The translations under genes were made by a program, and so were the position numbers. This document shows positions 31,671 through 40,800 of a DNA stretch of 64,000 bases, one piece after another (the first letter of the stretch is position 1; each line of letters begins with the position of its first letter). The stretch comes from Fidelibacterota bacterium (GTDB taxonomy: Bacteria > Pseudomonadota > Alphaproteobacteria > Rhodospirillales > Rhodospirillaceae), in assembly GCA_947476275.1 (NCBI GenBank), contig CANJPQ010000008.1, forward strand, positions 1 to 64,000, read 5' to 3'. The notes under the pieces are model-generated. The model was not told the DNA's origin, did no database searches, and worked only from the letters and a program-made list of their open reading frames with translations.

Positions 31671-32482
31671 CGCTACCGCTCGTCGTCTGCGCGGACGACT
31701 TCGCCTATTCCGAATCGATCTGTGATGCGATCGTCGATCTGGCGAGCCGCGGGCGCATCTCCGCCATCAGTTGCATGGTCACATCGCCCCTGTGGCGCAC
31801 CCAGTCGCAGCGCTTGGTTCCCTTGCGGGACAAAGTGGATATCGGTCTCCACCTCGTCCTGATCGACGAAGCGCCGCTGACGAAGATGTCGCACACCGCG
31901 CCAAACGGTATTTTGCCGTCGCTCGGCAGCCTGATGGCGGACAGCTACGGTCGCAAACTCGCGCTGGATGAGATCCAGGCGGAGATCGCCGCGCAGTGTG
32001 ATGCGTTCGTCTCTGCGACCGGCTTCGCGCCGGCGCATATCGATGGCCACCGCCACACCCATGTGTTCCCCGGCATCCGCCGGCTTGTGCTGGGTGCTGC
32101 CGCGAAGCTCGCGCCGCGCCCCTGGGTGCGCAATATCGCCGAGCCCATAACCCATATCGTCGGTCGACGCGTGGCGGTCGCTAAGACGGTGTTGCTGTCG
32201 GCCCTCGGTTCCGGACTGGCCGGACAGGCGCGTGACGCCGGCGTGCCCACCAACGCAAGCTTCAGTGGCGTGTACTCATTGGCGCCGGAAGAAAACTACC
32301 CGGCCTTGTTCGCGCGCTTCGTACAAGGCGCCGGTGCCGGCCACGTCATCATGTGCCATCCGGGTGCGGCCGACGCCACGCCGCTCGGCGCCACCCGTGC
32401 GAAGGAATACGCGTATCTCGCGGGGGATGAATATCCGGCGCTGCTTCAGCGGCACGGTTTCCACGTCGGGACGTTGGTGTAG
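31667..32482 (+). CDS. ChbG/HpnK (YdjC) family carbohydrate deacetylase
   Basis: 271 residues. The metal-binding Asp pair is at Asp10-Asp11 (CADDFAYS), with GLHL near residue 64 and HIDGHRHTHVFPG at 124-136, where His128, His130 and His132 lie around the Zn site. The family removes N- or O-acetyl groups from sugars; members include chitooligosaccharide deacetylase ChbG, hopanoid-linked HpnK and Francisella NaxD, which deacetylates undecaprenyl-phosphate-N-acetylgalactosamine. The GTG start at 31667 overlaps the stop of the GT2 gene. Acting on a lipid-linked HexNAc is the most economical role given the neighbours. Confidence 0.85.
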   Translation: MTLPLVVCADDFAYSESICDAIVDLASRGRISAISCMVTSPLWRTQSQRLVPLRDKVDIGLHLVLIDEAPLTKMSHTAPNGILPSLGSLMADSYGRKLALDEIQAEIAAQCDAFVSATGFAPAHIDGHRHTHVFPGIRRLVLGAAAKLAPRPWVRNIAEPITHIVGRRVAVAKTVLLSALGSGLAGQARDAGVPTNASFSGVYSLAPEENYPALFARFVQGAGAGHVIMCHPGAADATPLGATRAKEYAYLAGDEYPALLQRHGFHVGTLV

Positions 32483-32494
32483 GGCAGGCCCGCG

Positions 32495-34303
32495 CTACCG
32501 CCCCAAATCTTCCTGCGCCATCGCGGCGGACAGCCAGGTCTCTTCGGTGGCGGCGAGTTCGGTCTGAAGCTTCTCCAGACTGCTCAGCACGTCGTTGAAG
32601 CGCTGCGGGTTCTTGCCGAACAGCTCGGGCGTTTCCAATTCTTTCCTGAGGCTCGCGATCTTCTTCTCCAACTCCGCGATTTTCTCGGGCAGCTTGTCGA
32701 GCGCGTGCTGCTCCTTGAAGCTCAACTTCTTTTTTGCGGGTGCGGCAGCGGCGGATGGCGCAGAAGCCGTTTTCACCTTCGGCGCAGCGGCGGGTGCTTC
32801 ACGCGCCTGCACGCCGTGGCCACGCTGGACGACCATGTCGGAGTAACCACCCGCGAAGACGGTCCACTGGCCTTTGTCGTCCGCGGCGATGGTTGACGTG
32901 ACGACGCGGTCGATGAAGTCGCGGTCGTGGCTCACCAACAGCACCGTGCCGGGATAGTCGTTCAGGATCTCCTGCAGGAGATCGAGCGTTTCCAAGTCGA
33001 GATCGTTGGTCGGTTCGTCCAGCACCAGCAGATTCGAAGGTCGGGCGAGGGCGCGCGCCAGCATCAAGCGGCCGCGTTCGCCGCCGGACAGCACGCTCAC
33101 CGGTGTGCGCGCCTGCTGCGGCGTGAACAGGAAGTCCTGCATGTAGCCCATCACATGGCGCGGCACGCCGCCGACCATGACCTGATCGCCGTGGCCGCCG
33201 GTCAGGGCTTCTTGCAACGTCGTGGTGGGGCCGAGGGACTCGCGGCTCTGATCGAGGGTGACCATCTCCAGCCCGTCGGCGCGTTTCACAGTGCCAACGT
33301 CGGGCGCGAGCTTGCCGGTGAGCATGTTCAACAGCGTGGTTTTGCCGGACCCGTTGGCACCGACGATGCCGATGCGGTCGCCGCGCAGGATGCGCGCGGT
33401 GAAGTCCGTCACGATCGCCCGCTCGCCGTACGACTTGGAGATCTTGCGCGCGTCGATCACCAGCTTGGCCGACATCGCCGTATCGGTGAGGGTCATCTCG
33501 ACCGAGCCGGTTGCGCGGCGGGCTTCGCGCCGGTCCTGGCGCATCTGGTGCAGATCGCCGAGGCGGCGCTGGTTGCGTTTGCGCCGGCCGGAGACGCCGT
33601 GGCGTACCCAGTCCTCTTCCCGCACGATCTTGCGGTCGAGTTTGTGCTGGGTGGCTTCTTCCTGCGCAAAGAATTCGTCGCGCCATTCCTCGAAGGTGCC
33701 GAAGCCCTGTTCGATCCGGCGCGTCGTGCCGCGGTCGAGCCACACGGTGGCGCGCGACAGGTTGGAGAGGAAGCGGCGGTCGTGGCTGATGATGACCATG
33801 GCCGAGCGCAGGGATTTCAATTCCTGCTCCAGCCATTCGATCAGGGGCAGGTCGAGGTGGTTGGTCGGTTCGTCCAGCAGCAGAATATCCGGCGCGGGCG
33901 CGAGCACGCGGGCGAGGGCACAGCGGCGGATCTCGCCGCCGGAGAGTTTGGTGGGGTCTTCTTCGCCGGTCATGCCCAGTTGGGTGAGCAGATACAGCGC
34001 GCGATAGTGATCGTCGGTCGGGTTGAGGCCGGCTTCCACATACGCCAGCGTGTTGGCGAAGCCGGTGAGGTCCGGCTCCTGCGGCAGATAGCGGATCGAG
34101 ACGCCCTGGCGGATATCGCGCTCGCCGCGGTCCGCCTCCACCAAGCCCGCGGCGATCTTCAGCAGCGTCGACTTGCCCGACCCGTTGCGGCCCACCAGGC
34201 ACAGCCGGTCGCCTTCGCTCACGACAATGCCTGCCCCCTCCAACAGCGGGTCGCCGCCGAAGGTGAGGTAGACGTCGCGTAAGGTGAGGATGGGTGCAGC
34301 CAT
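32495..34303 (-). CDS. ABC-F family ATP-binding protein, Uup-like
   Basis: 602 residues with two ABC domains and no membrane segment. The first has GRNGSGKST, LSGGEIRRCALARVLA and LLLDEPTNHLD; the second has GANGSGKTT, LSGGERGRLMLARAL and LVLDEPTNDLD. An Ala/Pro/Lys linker and a C-terminal coiled coil (ELEKKIASLRKELETPELF) match Uup, which acts on ribosomes or branched DNA and lowers precise excision of transposons. ATG 34303 is preferred, since the domain starts immediately after it. It diverges from yaiI with 49 bases between starts. Confidence 0.88.
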   Translation of the reverse strand: MAAPILTLRDVYLTFGGDPLLEGAGIVVSEGDRLCLVGRNGSGKSTLLKIAAGLVEADRGERDIRQGVSIRYLPQEPDLTGFANTLAYVEAGLNPTDDHYRALYLLTQLGMTGEEDPTKLSGGEIRRCALARVLAPAPDILLLDEPTNHLDLPLIEWLEQELKSLRSAMVIISHDRRFLSNLSRATVWLDRGTTRRIEQGFGTFEEWRDEFFAQEEATQHKLDRKIVREEDWVRHGVSGRRKRNQRRLGDLHQMRQDRREARRATGSVEMTLTDTAMSAKLVIDARKISKSYGERAIVTDFTARILRGDRIGIVGANGSGKTTLLNMLTGKLAPDVGTVKRADGLEMVTLDQSRESLGPTTTLQEALTGGHGDQVMVGGVPRHVMGYMQDFLFTPQQARTPVSVLSGGERGRLMLARALARPSNLLVLDEPTNDLDLETLDLLQEILNDYPGTVLLVSHDRDFIDRVVTSTIAADDKGQWTVFAGGYSDMVVQRGHGVQAREAPAAAPKVKTASAPSAAAAPAKKKLSFKEQHALDKLPEKIAELEKKIASLRKELETPELFGKNPQRFNDVLSSLEKLQTELAATEETWLSAAMAQEDLGR

Positions 34304-34352
34304 GGCGGCGCACTCATAAACAAAAATGACGCCGTCTGCTATAAGCCGCGCC

Positions 34353-34832
34353 ATGAGCGAGATTTACGTCGATGCGGATGCCTGCCCGGTGAAGGACGAA
34401 GTCGTGCGCGTCGCGACGCGCCACGGGCTGACGGTCCATATGGTCGGCAACAGCTGGATGCGCCTGTCGGACGATCCGATCGTCAAACGGGTGGTCGTGC
34501 CCAGCGGGCCGGATGTGGCGGACGACTGGATCGCCGAGCGCGCCGGCGCGGGGGACGTGGTGATCACCGCCGACATCCCGCTCGCCGCGCGTGTGGTGGG
34601 CAACGGGGCCCTGGTGGTGCGGCCCAACGGCAAGCCCCTGGACCAGGCCTCCATCGGCATGGCGGCCGCCGTGCGCGACCTCCACACCCATTTGCGCGAG
34701 ATGAACGAGATCACCCGGGGCCCCGCGCCCTATACCAAACAGGATCGGTCGCGCTTCCTCGACGTCCTCGAAACCACTGTTCGCACTGCAAAAACCATTG
34801 TTCCGACAACAAAAATTGGCGATGGAGGTTGA
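34353..34832 (+). CDS. YaiI/YqxD family protein (UPF0178, DUF188)
   Basis: 159 residues. The family signature is at the very start, YVDADACPVKDEV, followed by VPSGPDVADDWIAERAGAGDVVITADIPLAARV and the conserved RPNGKPLDQASIGMAAAVRDL. The fold is a PIN/NYN-like nuclease domain with a cluster of Asp, but no activity is established. ATG 34353 is chosen because homologues begin exactly there. It shares its upstream region with the divergent Uup gene. Confidence 0.9.
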   Translation: MSEIYVDADACPVKDEVVRVATRHGLTVHMVGNSWMRLSDDPIVKRVVVPSGPDVADDWIAERAGAGDVVITADIPLAARVVGNGALVVRPNGKPLDQASIGMAAAVRDLHTHLREMNEITRGPAPYTKQDRSRFLDVLETTVRTAKTIVPTTKIGDGG

Positions 34833-35070
34833 CGGGCGGGGTAAAGCCGCGTATGTACCCTCCTGTCTCGGCCTGATGCCGACACATTTCTCGCGATTGC
34901 GCGCAGGGTGCTCCCAGTAGAGCGCCCATCCTGAGAAACCCCTCCAAATTCTCCCTCCCGCTGGTTGCGTGCCCGGTTGGGTCAATCAAGCCAGTCCGTC
35001 CACCGGATCGGATGCAGCCTTGCTGCGCCGAGCGGAACAACGGACGTGTGAAGAATAAGAAAGAACAAGA
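34833..35070 (+). other. Intergenic leader of the DEAD-box helicase gene
   Basis: 238 bases without a supportable ORF. Short inverted repeats are present, for example TCGGC...GCCGA near 34867-34880 and GCAG...CTGC near 35012-35023. An A/G-rich stretch sits just before the helicase ATG. Long structured leaders are common for cold-shock helicase genes, but no conserved element is recognised. Confidence 0.3.
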
Positions 35071-36471
<1,401 letters not shown>

Positions 36472-36493
36472 AGTCGCCCGCGCCTAAGACATC

Positions 36494-36526
36494 AAGGCCG
36501 TCACGCTCCTGCGTGGCGGCCTTTTT
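36494..36526 (+). terminator. Rho-independent terminator after the helicase gene
   Basis: AAGGCCGTCACGC (36494-36506) pairs with GCGTGGCGGCCTT (36511-36523) with one G-T pair, loop TCCT, then a T run. Confidence 0.9.
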
Positions 36527-36530
36527 CCCG

Positions 36531-36558
36531 ACCGCCGCGCATCGCGCGGCGGTTTTTT
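36531..36558 (+). terminator. Second terminator in tandem
   Basis: ACCGCCGCGC (36531-36540) pairs perfectly with GCGCGGCGGT (36544-36553) across a 3-base loop and is followed by TTTTT. It sits 4 bases after the first terminator and insulates sthA from the helicase gene. Confidence 0.85.
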
Positions 36559-36646
36559 CATTGTTCATTCGACGATTTTCGCGGAAACCGGGCTAGTGGC
36601 GGGAAAGCCCCAACGCTAGTCTGTGCCGGCTTATGCGGGGGATATC

Positions 36647-38053
36647 ATGACGGCCTACGACTATGATTTGGTGGTGATCGGCTCGGGCCCGGGCGGCCAG
36701 CGTGCCGCTATCCAGGCCGCCAAGCTCGGGCGCAAGACGCTGCTGATCGAACGCAAGGCCGTCGTCGGCGGCATCTGCATCAACACCGGCACGATCCCCT
36801 CCAAGACCCTGCGCGAAGCCGCCCTGCATCTTTCCGGCTACCGCGAGCGCGGCATCTACGGGTCCGCCTACACGGTGAAGCAGAACATCACCATGCCGGA
36901 CCTGCACTTCCGCACCGACCACGTCATCCGTCACGAGATCGACGTGACGCAGCACCAGTTGCAGCGCAACCGCATCGAGATGGCATCCGGCGATGCCAAG
37001 TTCGTCGATGCGCACACGGTGAGCATCGAGGACGCCGGCCGCGGCCGCGGCCAGCGCGACGTCACCGCGGCGCATATCGTGATCGCCACCGGCACCCACG
37101 CCACGCGCGACAAGAGCATCCCGTTCGATGGTCAGACGATCCTCATCAGCGACGACATCCTGACCTTGGAGACCTTGCCGCGGACATTGGCCGTGGTCGG
37201 CGCCGGCGTGATCGGCATCGAGTATGCGACAATCTTTGCGGCGCTGGGCGTGCGCGTGACGATCATCGACAAGCGCGATCGCCTGCTGCCGTTCATCGAC
37301 CGCGAGATCACGGACAATCTGGCGCATCACCTGCACCAGAACCGCGCGACCTTGCGTCTGGGCGAGGAAGTGAAGTCGCTGGAGCCCTTCACCGACGACA
37401 AGGGCGAGCGGGTGAGGATCACGCTCGCGAGCGGTAAGCAGATCGTCAGCGAAAAGGCGCTGTACTCGATCGGCCGCACCGGGGCGACGGATACGCTGAA
37501 CTTGGAAGCTGCCGGCGTCACCGCCGACGACCGCGGGCGCGTGAAGGTGAATGCGCACTATCAATCCTCGCAGCCGCATATCTATGCGGTGGGCGACGTG
37601 ATCGGCTTCCCAAGCCTGGCGTCCACGTCGATGGAGCAGGGGCGTCTTGCTGCCTGCCACGCCTTCGGTCAAAAGGCCGAGAGCGTGCCGGCGCTGTTCC
37701 CGTATGGCATCTACACGATTCCGGAAATCTCCACCGTGGGGCGCAACGAGGAAGAGCTGACCCAGGAAGGCATCCCCTACGAAGTGGGTAAGGCCAACTA
37801 CCGCGAGATCGCGCGCGGGCAGATCATCGGCGACAACACCGGCCTGCTGAAGCTGTTGTTCAATCTCGAAACGCGCGAGTTGCTCGGCGTGCACATCATC
37901 GGCGAGGGTGCGAGCGAGTTGATCCACATCGGTCAGGCCGTGCTTGCCCACAAGGGCACGATCGACTACTTCGTGAACACGGTGTTCAACTATCCAACGC
38001 TCGCCGAGTGCTACAAGACGGCGGCCTTCGACGGCATCAACCGGCTGGGGTAG
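36647..38053 (+). CDS. sthA: Soluble pyridine nucleotide transhydrogenase (Si-specific)
   Basis: 468 residues of the flavoprotein disulfide reductase superfamily: FAD motif VVIGSGPGGQRAA, NAD motif VVGAGVIGIEYA, FAD-contact VGDVIGFPSLA, and a dimer domain. The redox disulfide CxxxxC of lipoamide dehydrogenase is replaced by NTGTIPSKT, which is diagnostic for SthA. It equilibrates NADPH + NAD+ with NADP+ + NADH in the cytoplasm, mostly removing excess NADPH. ATG 36647 has GGGGGA just upstream; the frame is open eight codons further without support. Confidence 0.93.
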   Translation: MTAYDYDLVVIGSGPGGQRAAIQAAKLGRKTLLIERKAVVGGICINTGTIPSKTLREAALHLSGYRERGIYGSAYTVKQNITMPDLHFRTDHVIRHEIDVTQHQLQRNRIEMASGDAKFVDAHTVSIEDAGRGRGQRDVTAAHIVIATGTHATRDKSIPFDGQTILISDDILTLETLPRTLAVVGAGVIGIEYATIFAALGVRVTIIDKRDRLLPFIDREITDNLAHHLHQNRATLRLGEEVKSLEPFTDDKGERVRITLASGKQIVSEKALYSIGRTGATDTLNLEAAGVTADDRGRVKVNAHYQSSQPHIYAVGDVIGFPSLASTSMEQGRLAACHAFGQKAESVPALFPYGIYTIPEISTVGRNEEELTQEGIPYEVGKANYREIARGQIIGDNTGLLKLLFNLETRELLGVHIIGEGASELIHIGQAVLAHKGTIDYFVNTVFNYPTLAECYKTAAFDGINRLG

Positions 38054-38068
38054 GGCGCGCAGGTCTTC

Positions 38069-38356
38069 GTGACCTACTTCGTCTACATCCTTACGAGCAG
38101 CGACAACGGGACGCTCTATGTCGGCGTTACGAACGATCTCATCCGCCGTGTGTCAGAGCATCGCGCCGGAGAGAGTGATGGGTTTGCCAAGAAGCATCAC
38201 CTTCATCGTCTCGTGCACTTCGAACCATTCGATAGCATCGAATCCGCGATTGTTCGCGAGAAAGCGCTGAAAGAATGGAAGCGTGACTGGAAGAAGAACC
38301 TGATCGAACGAAACAATCCACATTGGATTGATCTGTTCGACCAAGTCGCAAAGTGA
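38069..38356 (+). CDS. GIY-YIG nuclease superfamily protein
   Basis: 95 residues forming a single GIY-YIG domain: YFVYILTSSDNGTLYVGVTNDL at the start, the catalytic-type Arg in IRRVSEHR, and Glu in VREKALKEWKRDWK. Stand-alone proteins of this UPF0213-like size are widespread with uncertain nuclease activity. It starts at GTG 38069, 15 bases after sthA, so it may be co-transcribed. An interspersed repeat follows. Confidence 0.85.
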   Translation: MTYFVYILTSSDNGTLYVGVTNDLIRRVSEHRAGESDGFAKKHHLHRLVHFEPFDSIESAIVREKALKEWKRDWKKNLIERNNPHWIDLFDQVAK

Positions 38357-38361
38357 AGATT

Positions 38362-38461
38362 GTCATCCCGGCGAAGGCCGGGATCCACTCATCAAAGAGC
38401 GCGAGCGTAACGGTGGGCTCTTGCCCCTTGAGAAGTGGGCCCCGGCCTTCGCCGGGGTGAC
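38362..38461. repeat. Composite inverted repeat of two palindromic units
   Basis: Two 28-base arms, 38362-38389 and 38434-38461, are inverted copies with a few mismatches. Each arm is itself palindromic around GGCGAAGGCC or GGCCTTCGCC. They flank 44 bases that also contain partial repeats. The core GTCATCCCGGC matches the repeat at 16393-16418. Confidence 0.8.
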
Positions 38462-38490
38462 GTGTGGTGATTGGGCGGAAATCTTGCCCC

Positions 38491-39249
38491 TCACTTACAC
38501 TCTTTATCCGCATCCTTCGCGAACCGTCTGCAGATGAAATGCGGAAGCTCGCCGTCCAGCGTGTCGTCGGCGATCACGAAGGTCTTGTTCATGCAGCGCT
38601 TCGCATCCATGCACGCCGCGGTCTGGGTGACCACGTCGCCATAGGTCGTGGCGGAGAACTTCTTCACGTCCTCCGTCAGATAACTCTTTCCCGTCGGTTC
38701 ATGCGGCGGCTTGCCGCGTTCGGAGATGATCGCGCCGATACGGATGATGGTGTAGCCCACCCCTGAGTCCCGCAGGATGTGCTCCGCCTCGGTCTGCTGC
38801 GCCAGAATCTCGCCGAACGCCGCATAGTTGATCTGCGGAAAATCCTTCGGCCCGTGATCGGCGCCGGTGCTGCTCAGGATCACCACCTGCTTCACACCGG
38901 TGCTCTTGGCCTGGGGCGTCAGGTTGCGCAGCGCGGGTGCGTAGGGCGTCGGCTCGCCGCGCCGCGATTGCAGCGTCTCGATCACCACCCGGTAGTGCTT
39001 GCCCTTGAACGCGGCGGAGACGTCATCCGCCTTGGTCACGTCGCCGACCACGTACGCCACCGGCAGCCCTTTGAGCGCGTCGCGGTTGGATGTGGGCCGC
39101 ACAAACGCGGTGATCTTCTCGCCGCGGGCGATCAGCACCTTGGCGATCTCCGATCCCGTGCGCCCCGTGGCGCCGAAGATCAGCACACCGTCGTCTGCGG
39201 CGAGGGCGGGGGCGGTGAGCAGGCAGAGGAGTATGAGCAGTGTTTTCAT
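38491..39249 (-). CDS. NmrA/SDR-like NAD(P)-binding protein with an apparent signal peptide
   Basis: 252 residues. The N-terminus MKTLLILLCLLTAPALAAD reads as a cleavable signal peptide, then an atypical-SDR Rossmann fold starts with VLIFGATGRTGSEIAKVLIARGEKI and continues with VVILSSTG. NAD(P) is not normally available outside the cytoplasm, so either the segment is a membrane anchor or the protein binds something else. The ATG overlaps the stop of the upstream methyltransferase gene (ATGA), so both are translated together. Confidence 0.75.
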   Translation of the reverse strand: MKTLLILLCLLTAPALAADDGVLIFGATGRTGSEIAKVLIARGEKITAFVRPTSNRDALKGLPVAYVVGDVTKADDVSAAFKGKHYRVVIETLQSRRGEPTPYAPALRNLTPQAKSTGVKQVVILSSTGADHGPKDFPQINYAAFGEILAQQTEAEHILRDSGVGYTIIRIGAIISERGKPPHEPTGKSYLTEDVKKFSATTYGDVVTQTAACMDAKRCMNKTFVIADDTLDGELPHFICRRFAKDADKECK

Positions 39250-39983
39250 GGCAGAAGGGTCACCAATCGATAGCCGAGATCGATCTCGTGGAGATCAAGA
39301 AGATGGCCGTTGCGCCGCTCCCATGTGCCGTCGGCGAGGTCGCGGCGGAGTTGGTTCAAACGCGGCTCGTAATCCATCGTTAGCCTGAAACTTGAGATTG
39401 CCTGCCGCGCGGCAGGATCGAGATAGGCTTCCGGTCGTTTCCAGTACGCGCAGAGAAATCCATCACTGCAGTCATGCGGCACCGGAACGATCTGTACCGT
39501 GCACTTCATCGCCGGATCGTGGAACCACGGTGGAAACCGCGTGCGATCATCTTCGACAAATTCCGGGAAGTAGTCTTCCGTCAGCCAGAACGGTGTCGTC
39601 GGTTCTTCCCATGTGAGGATGACGCACGGCCCCCGGCTCACGCGTTTCATTTCCGCGAGACCTTGGTCGCGATTCGGCCAGTGATGAATTGTCAGCACCG
39701 CCATGGCTGCGTCGAAGGTTTTGTCGGCGAAGGGGAGTTGAATCGCTGACGCTTGCACGACCGGCGCGGCTTCTCGGGGGCGCTGGCGAATCATCGTTGC
39801 AGAAAGTTCGAGCGCGACGACGTGCCTGTCCGTCGGTTCGTAGGAACCCGCCCCGGCACCGACATTGAGGACCGTTGGCGCGTCGCCCAGCGCCGCCGTG
39901 ATCGCGTGTGCGATGCGCGGGTCCGGGCGGCGGTAGTCCCGATAACCCGTGCCAATCCGGTCATAGAGTTTGAGGGCGCTCAT
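39246..39983 (-). CDS. Class I SAM-dependent methyltransferase
   Basis: 245 residues with a UbiE-like fold: motif I VLNVGAGAGSYEP near residue 40, motif II VVALELSATMI, then AIQLPFADKTFDAAMAVLTIHHW (motif IV region) and MKRVSRGPCVILTW. The substrate is unknown. ATG 39983 is preferred since the typical MSALKLYDRIGTGYRDYR beginning starts there; the frame extends further upstream without a ribosome site. It is the first gene of a two-gene unit and lies back to back with imuA, 73 bases apart. Confidence 0.82.
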   Translation of the reverse strand: MSALKLYDRIGTGYRDYRRPDPRIAHAITAALGDAPTVLNVGAGAGSYEPTDRHVVALELSATMIRQRPREAAPVVQASAIQLPFADKTFDAAMAVLTIHHWPNRDQGLAEMKRVSRGPCVILTWEEPTTPFWLTEDYFPEFVEDDRTRFPPWFHDPAMKCTVQIVPVPHDCSDGFLCAYWKRPEAYLDPAARQAISSFRLTMDYEPRLNQLRRDLADGTWERRNGHLLDLHEIDLGYRLVTLLP

Positions 39984-40047
39984 GGGCTTGAGGATAGCGG
40001 ACCGGGCCAGGGAGGGTCCCCTTGACTCTCGACCCCCGGGACCAATA

Positions 40048-40062
40048 GAACAAATCATGAAC
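40048..40062. promoter_or_regulatory. LexA (SOS) box at the imuA start
   Basis: GAACAAATCATGAAC is GAAC-N7-GAAC, the reverse complement of the alphaproteobacterial LexA operator GTTC-N7-GTTC. It covers the first ATG of imuA (40057), so LexA would sit right over the start region. A second copy of the operator lies before dnaE2. Confidence 0.85.
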
Positions 40063-40800
40063 ATTATGACCTCCCCCCCGGTCCCTGGGGCGCTTGTGGC
40101 CCACCTCAAGCGCCAGATTGCCGATCTGGACGGTTCCGAGCCGCGCCTGGAGGCTGGGACGGTCGGTCTGGGCCTACCGGAGGTCGATCAGGCCCTGCCG
40201 TGGGGCGGATTGCCCCGGGGCGCCCTCCATGAGGTGCTCGGGCCTCCCGGCGATGGGGCGGCCCTGGGGTTCACGGTCGCCCTCCTGGCGCGGTTGAAGA
40301 TCGGCCGGCCGATCCTGTGGTGCCGCACCCGGGCCGCGCTCGCCGACCACGGTGGCCTGTACGGGCCCGGTCTGGCCGCCAGCGGGGTGTCGCCCCGGCA
40401 GGTGATCTTCGTGACGGTCGACAAGCCCGCCGATGCCATGTGGGTGCTGGAGGAAGGCTTGCGCTGCGACGGTCTCGCCGCGGTGGTGGGCGAGGGCGTG
40501 GCGCCGGGGTTCACCGACAGCCGCCGTCTGCAGCTCGCCGCCCGCGGCGGGCGCACGCTCGCGCTGTTATTGCCGCCGGTGCAGGCCAAGCCCGCTGCGA
40601 GTGCCGCGCTCACGCGCTGGCGTCTGTCATCCCTGCCGGCGGCCGCCCCGCGGCGCGCGTGGCGGGTGGCGCTTGAGCATTGCCGCGGCGGACGTCCCGC
40701 GGCCTGGCACGTGGAGTGGAAGGATGCGGCGCTGTGCAGCGCTCTGGCTCAACCGCTGGCCGACAGACCGGTGGAAGCGCCTGCAGCCGCGTCCGCCTGA
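40057..40800 (+). CDS. imuA: ImuA-like SOS mutagenesis protein
   Basis: 247 residues. A RecA-like core is recognisable: GLPEVDQALPWGGLPRGALHEVLG near residue 40, then WCRTRAALADHGGLYGPGLAASGV and the Asp-rich VTVDKPADAMWVLEEGLRCDGLAAV. ImuA belongs to the ImuA-ImuB-DnaE2 mutasome that performs error-prone translesion synthesis after DNA damage. ATG 40057 or 40066 may be the start; a SOS box overlaps the first. It overlaps imuB by 77 bases. Confidence 0.87.
   Translation: MNIMTSPPVPGALVAHLKRQIADLDGSEPRLEAGTVGLGLPEVDQALPWGGLPRGALHEVLGPPGDGAALGFTVALLARLKIGRPILWCRTRAALADHGGLYGPGLAASGVSPRQVIFVTVDKPADAMWVLEEGLRCDGLAAVVGEGVAPGFTDSRRLQLAARGGRTLALLLPPVQAKPAASAALTRWRLSSLPAAAPRRAWRVALEHCRGGRPAAWHVEWKDAALCSALAQPLADRPVEAPAAASA

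Noticed and set aside
36647-38053. Lipoamide or dihydrolipoyl dehydrogenase
   Set aside because: The redox-active CxxxxC is replaced by NTGTIPSKT, which fits soluble transhydrogenase.
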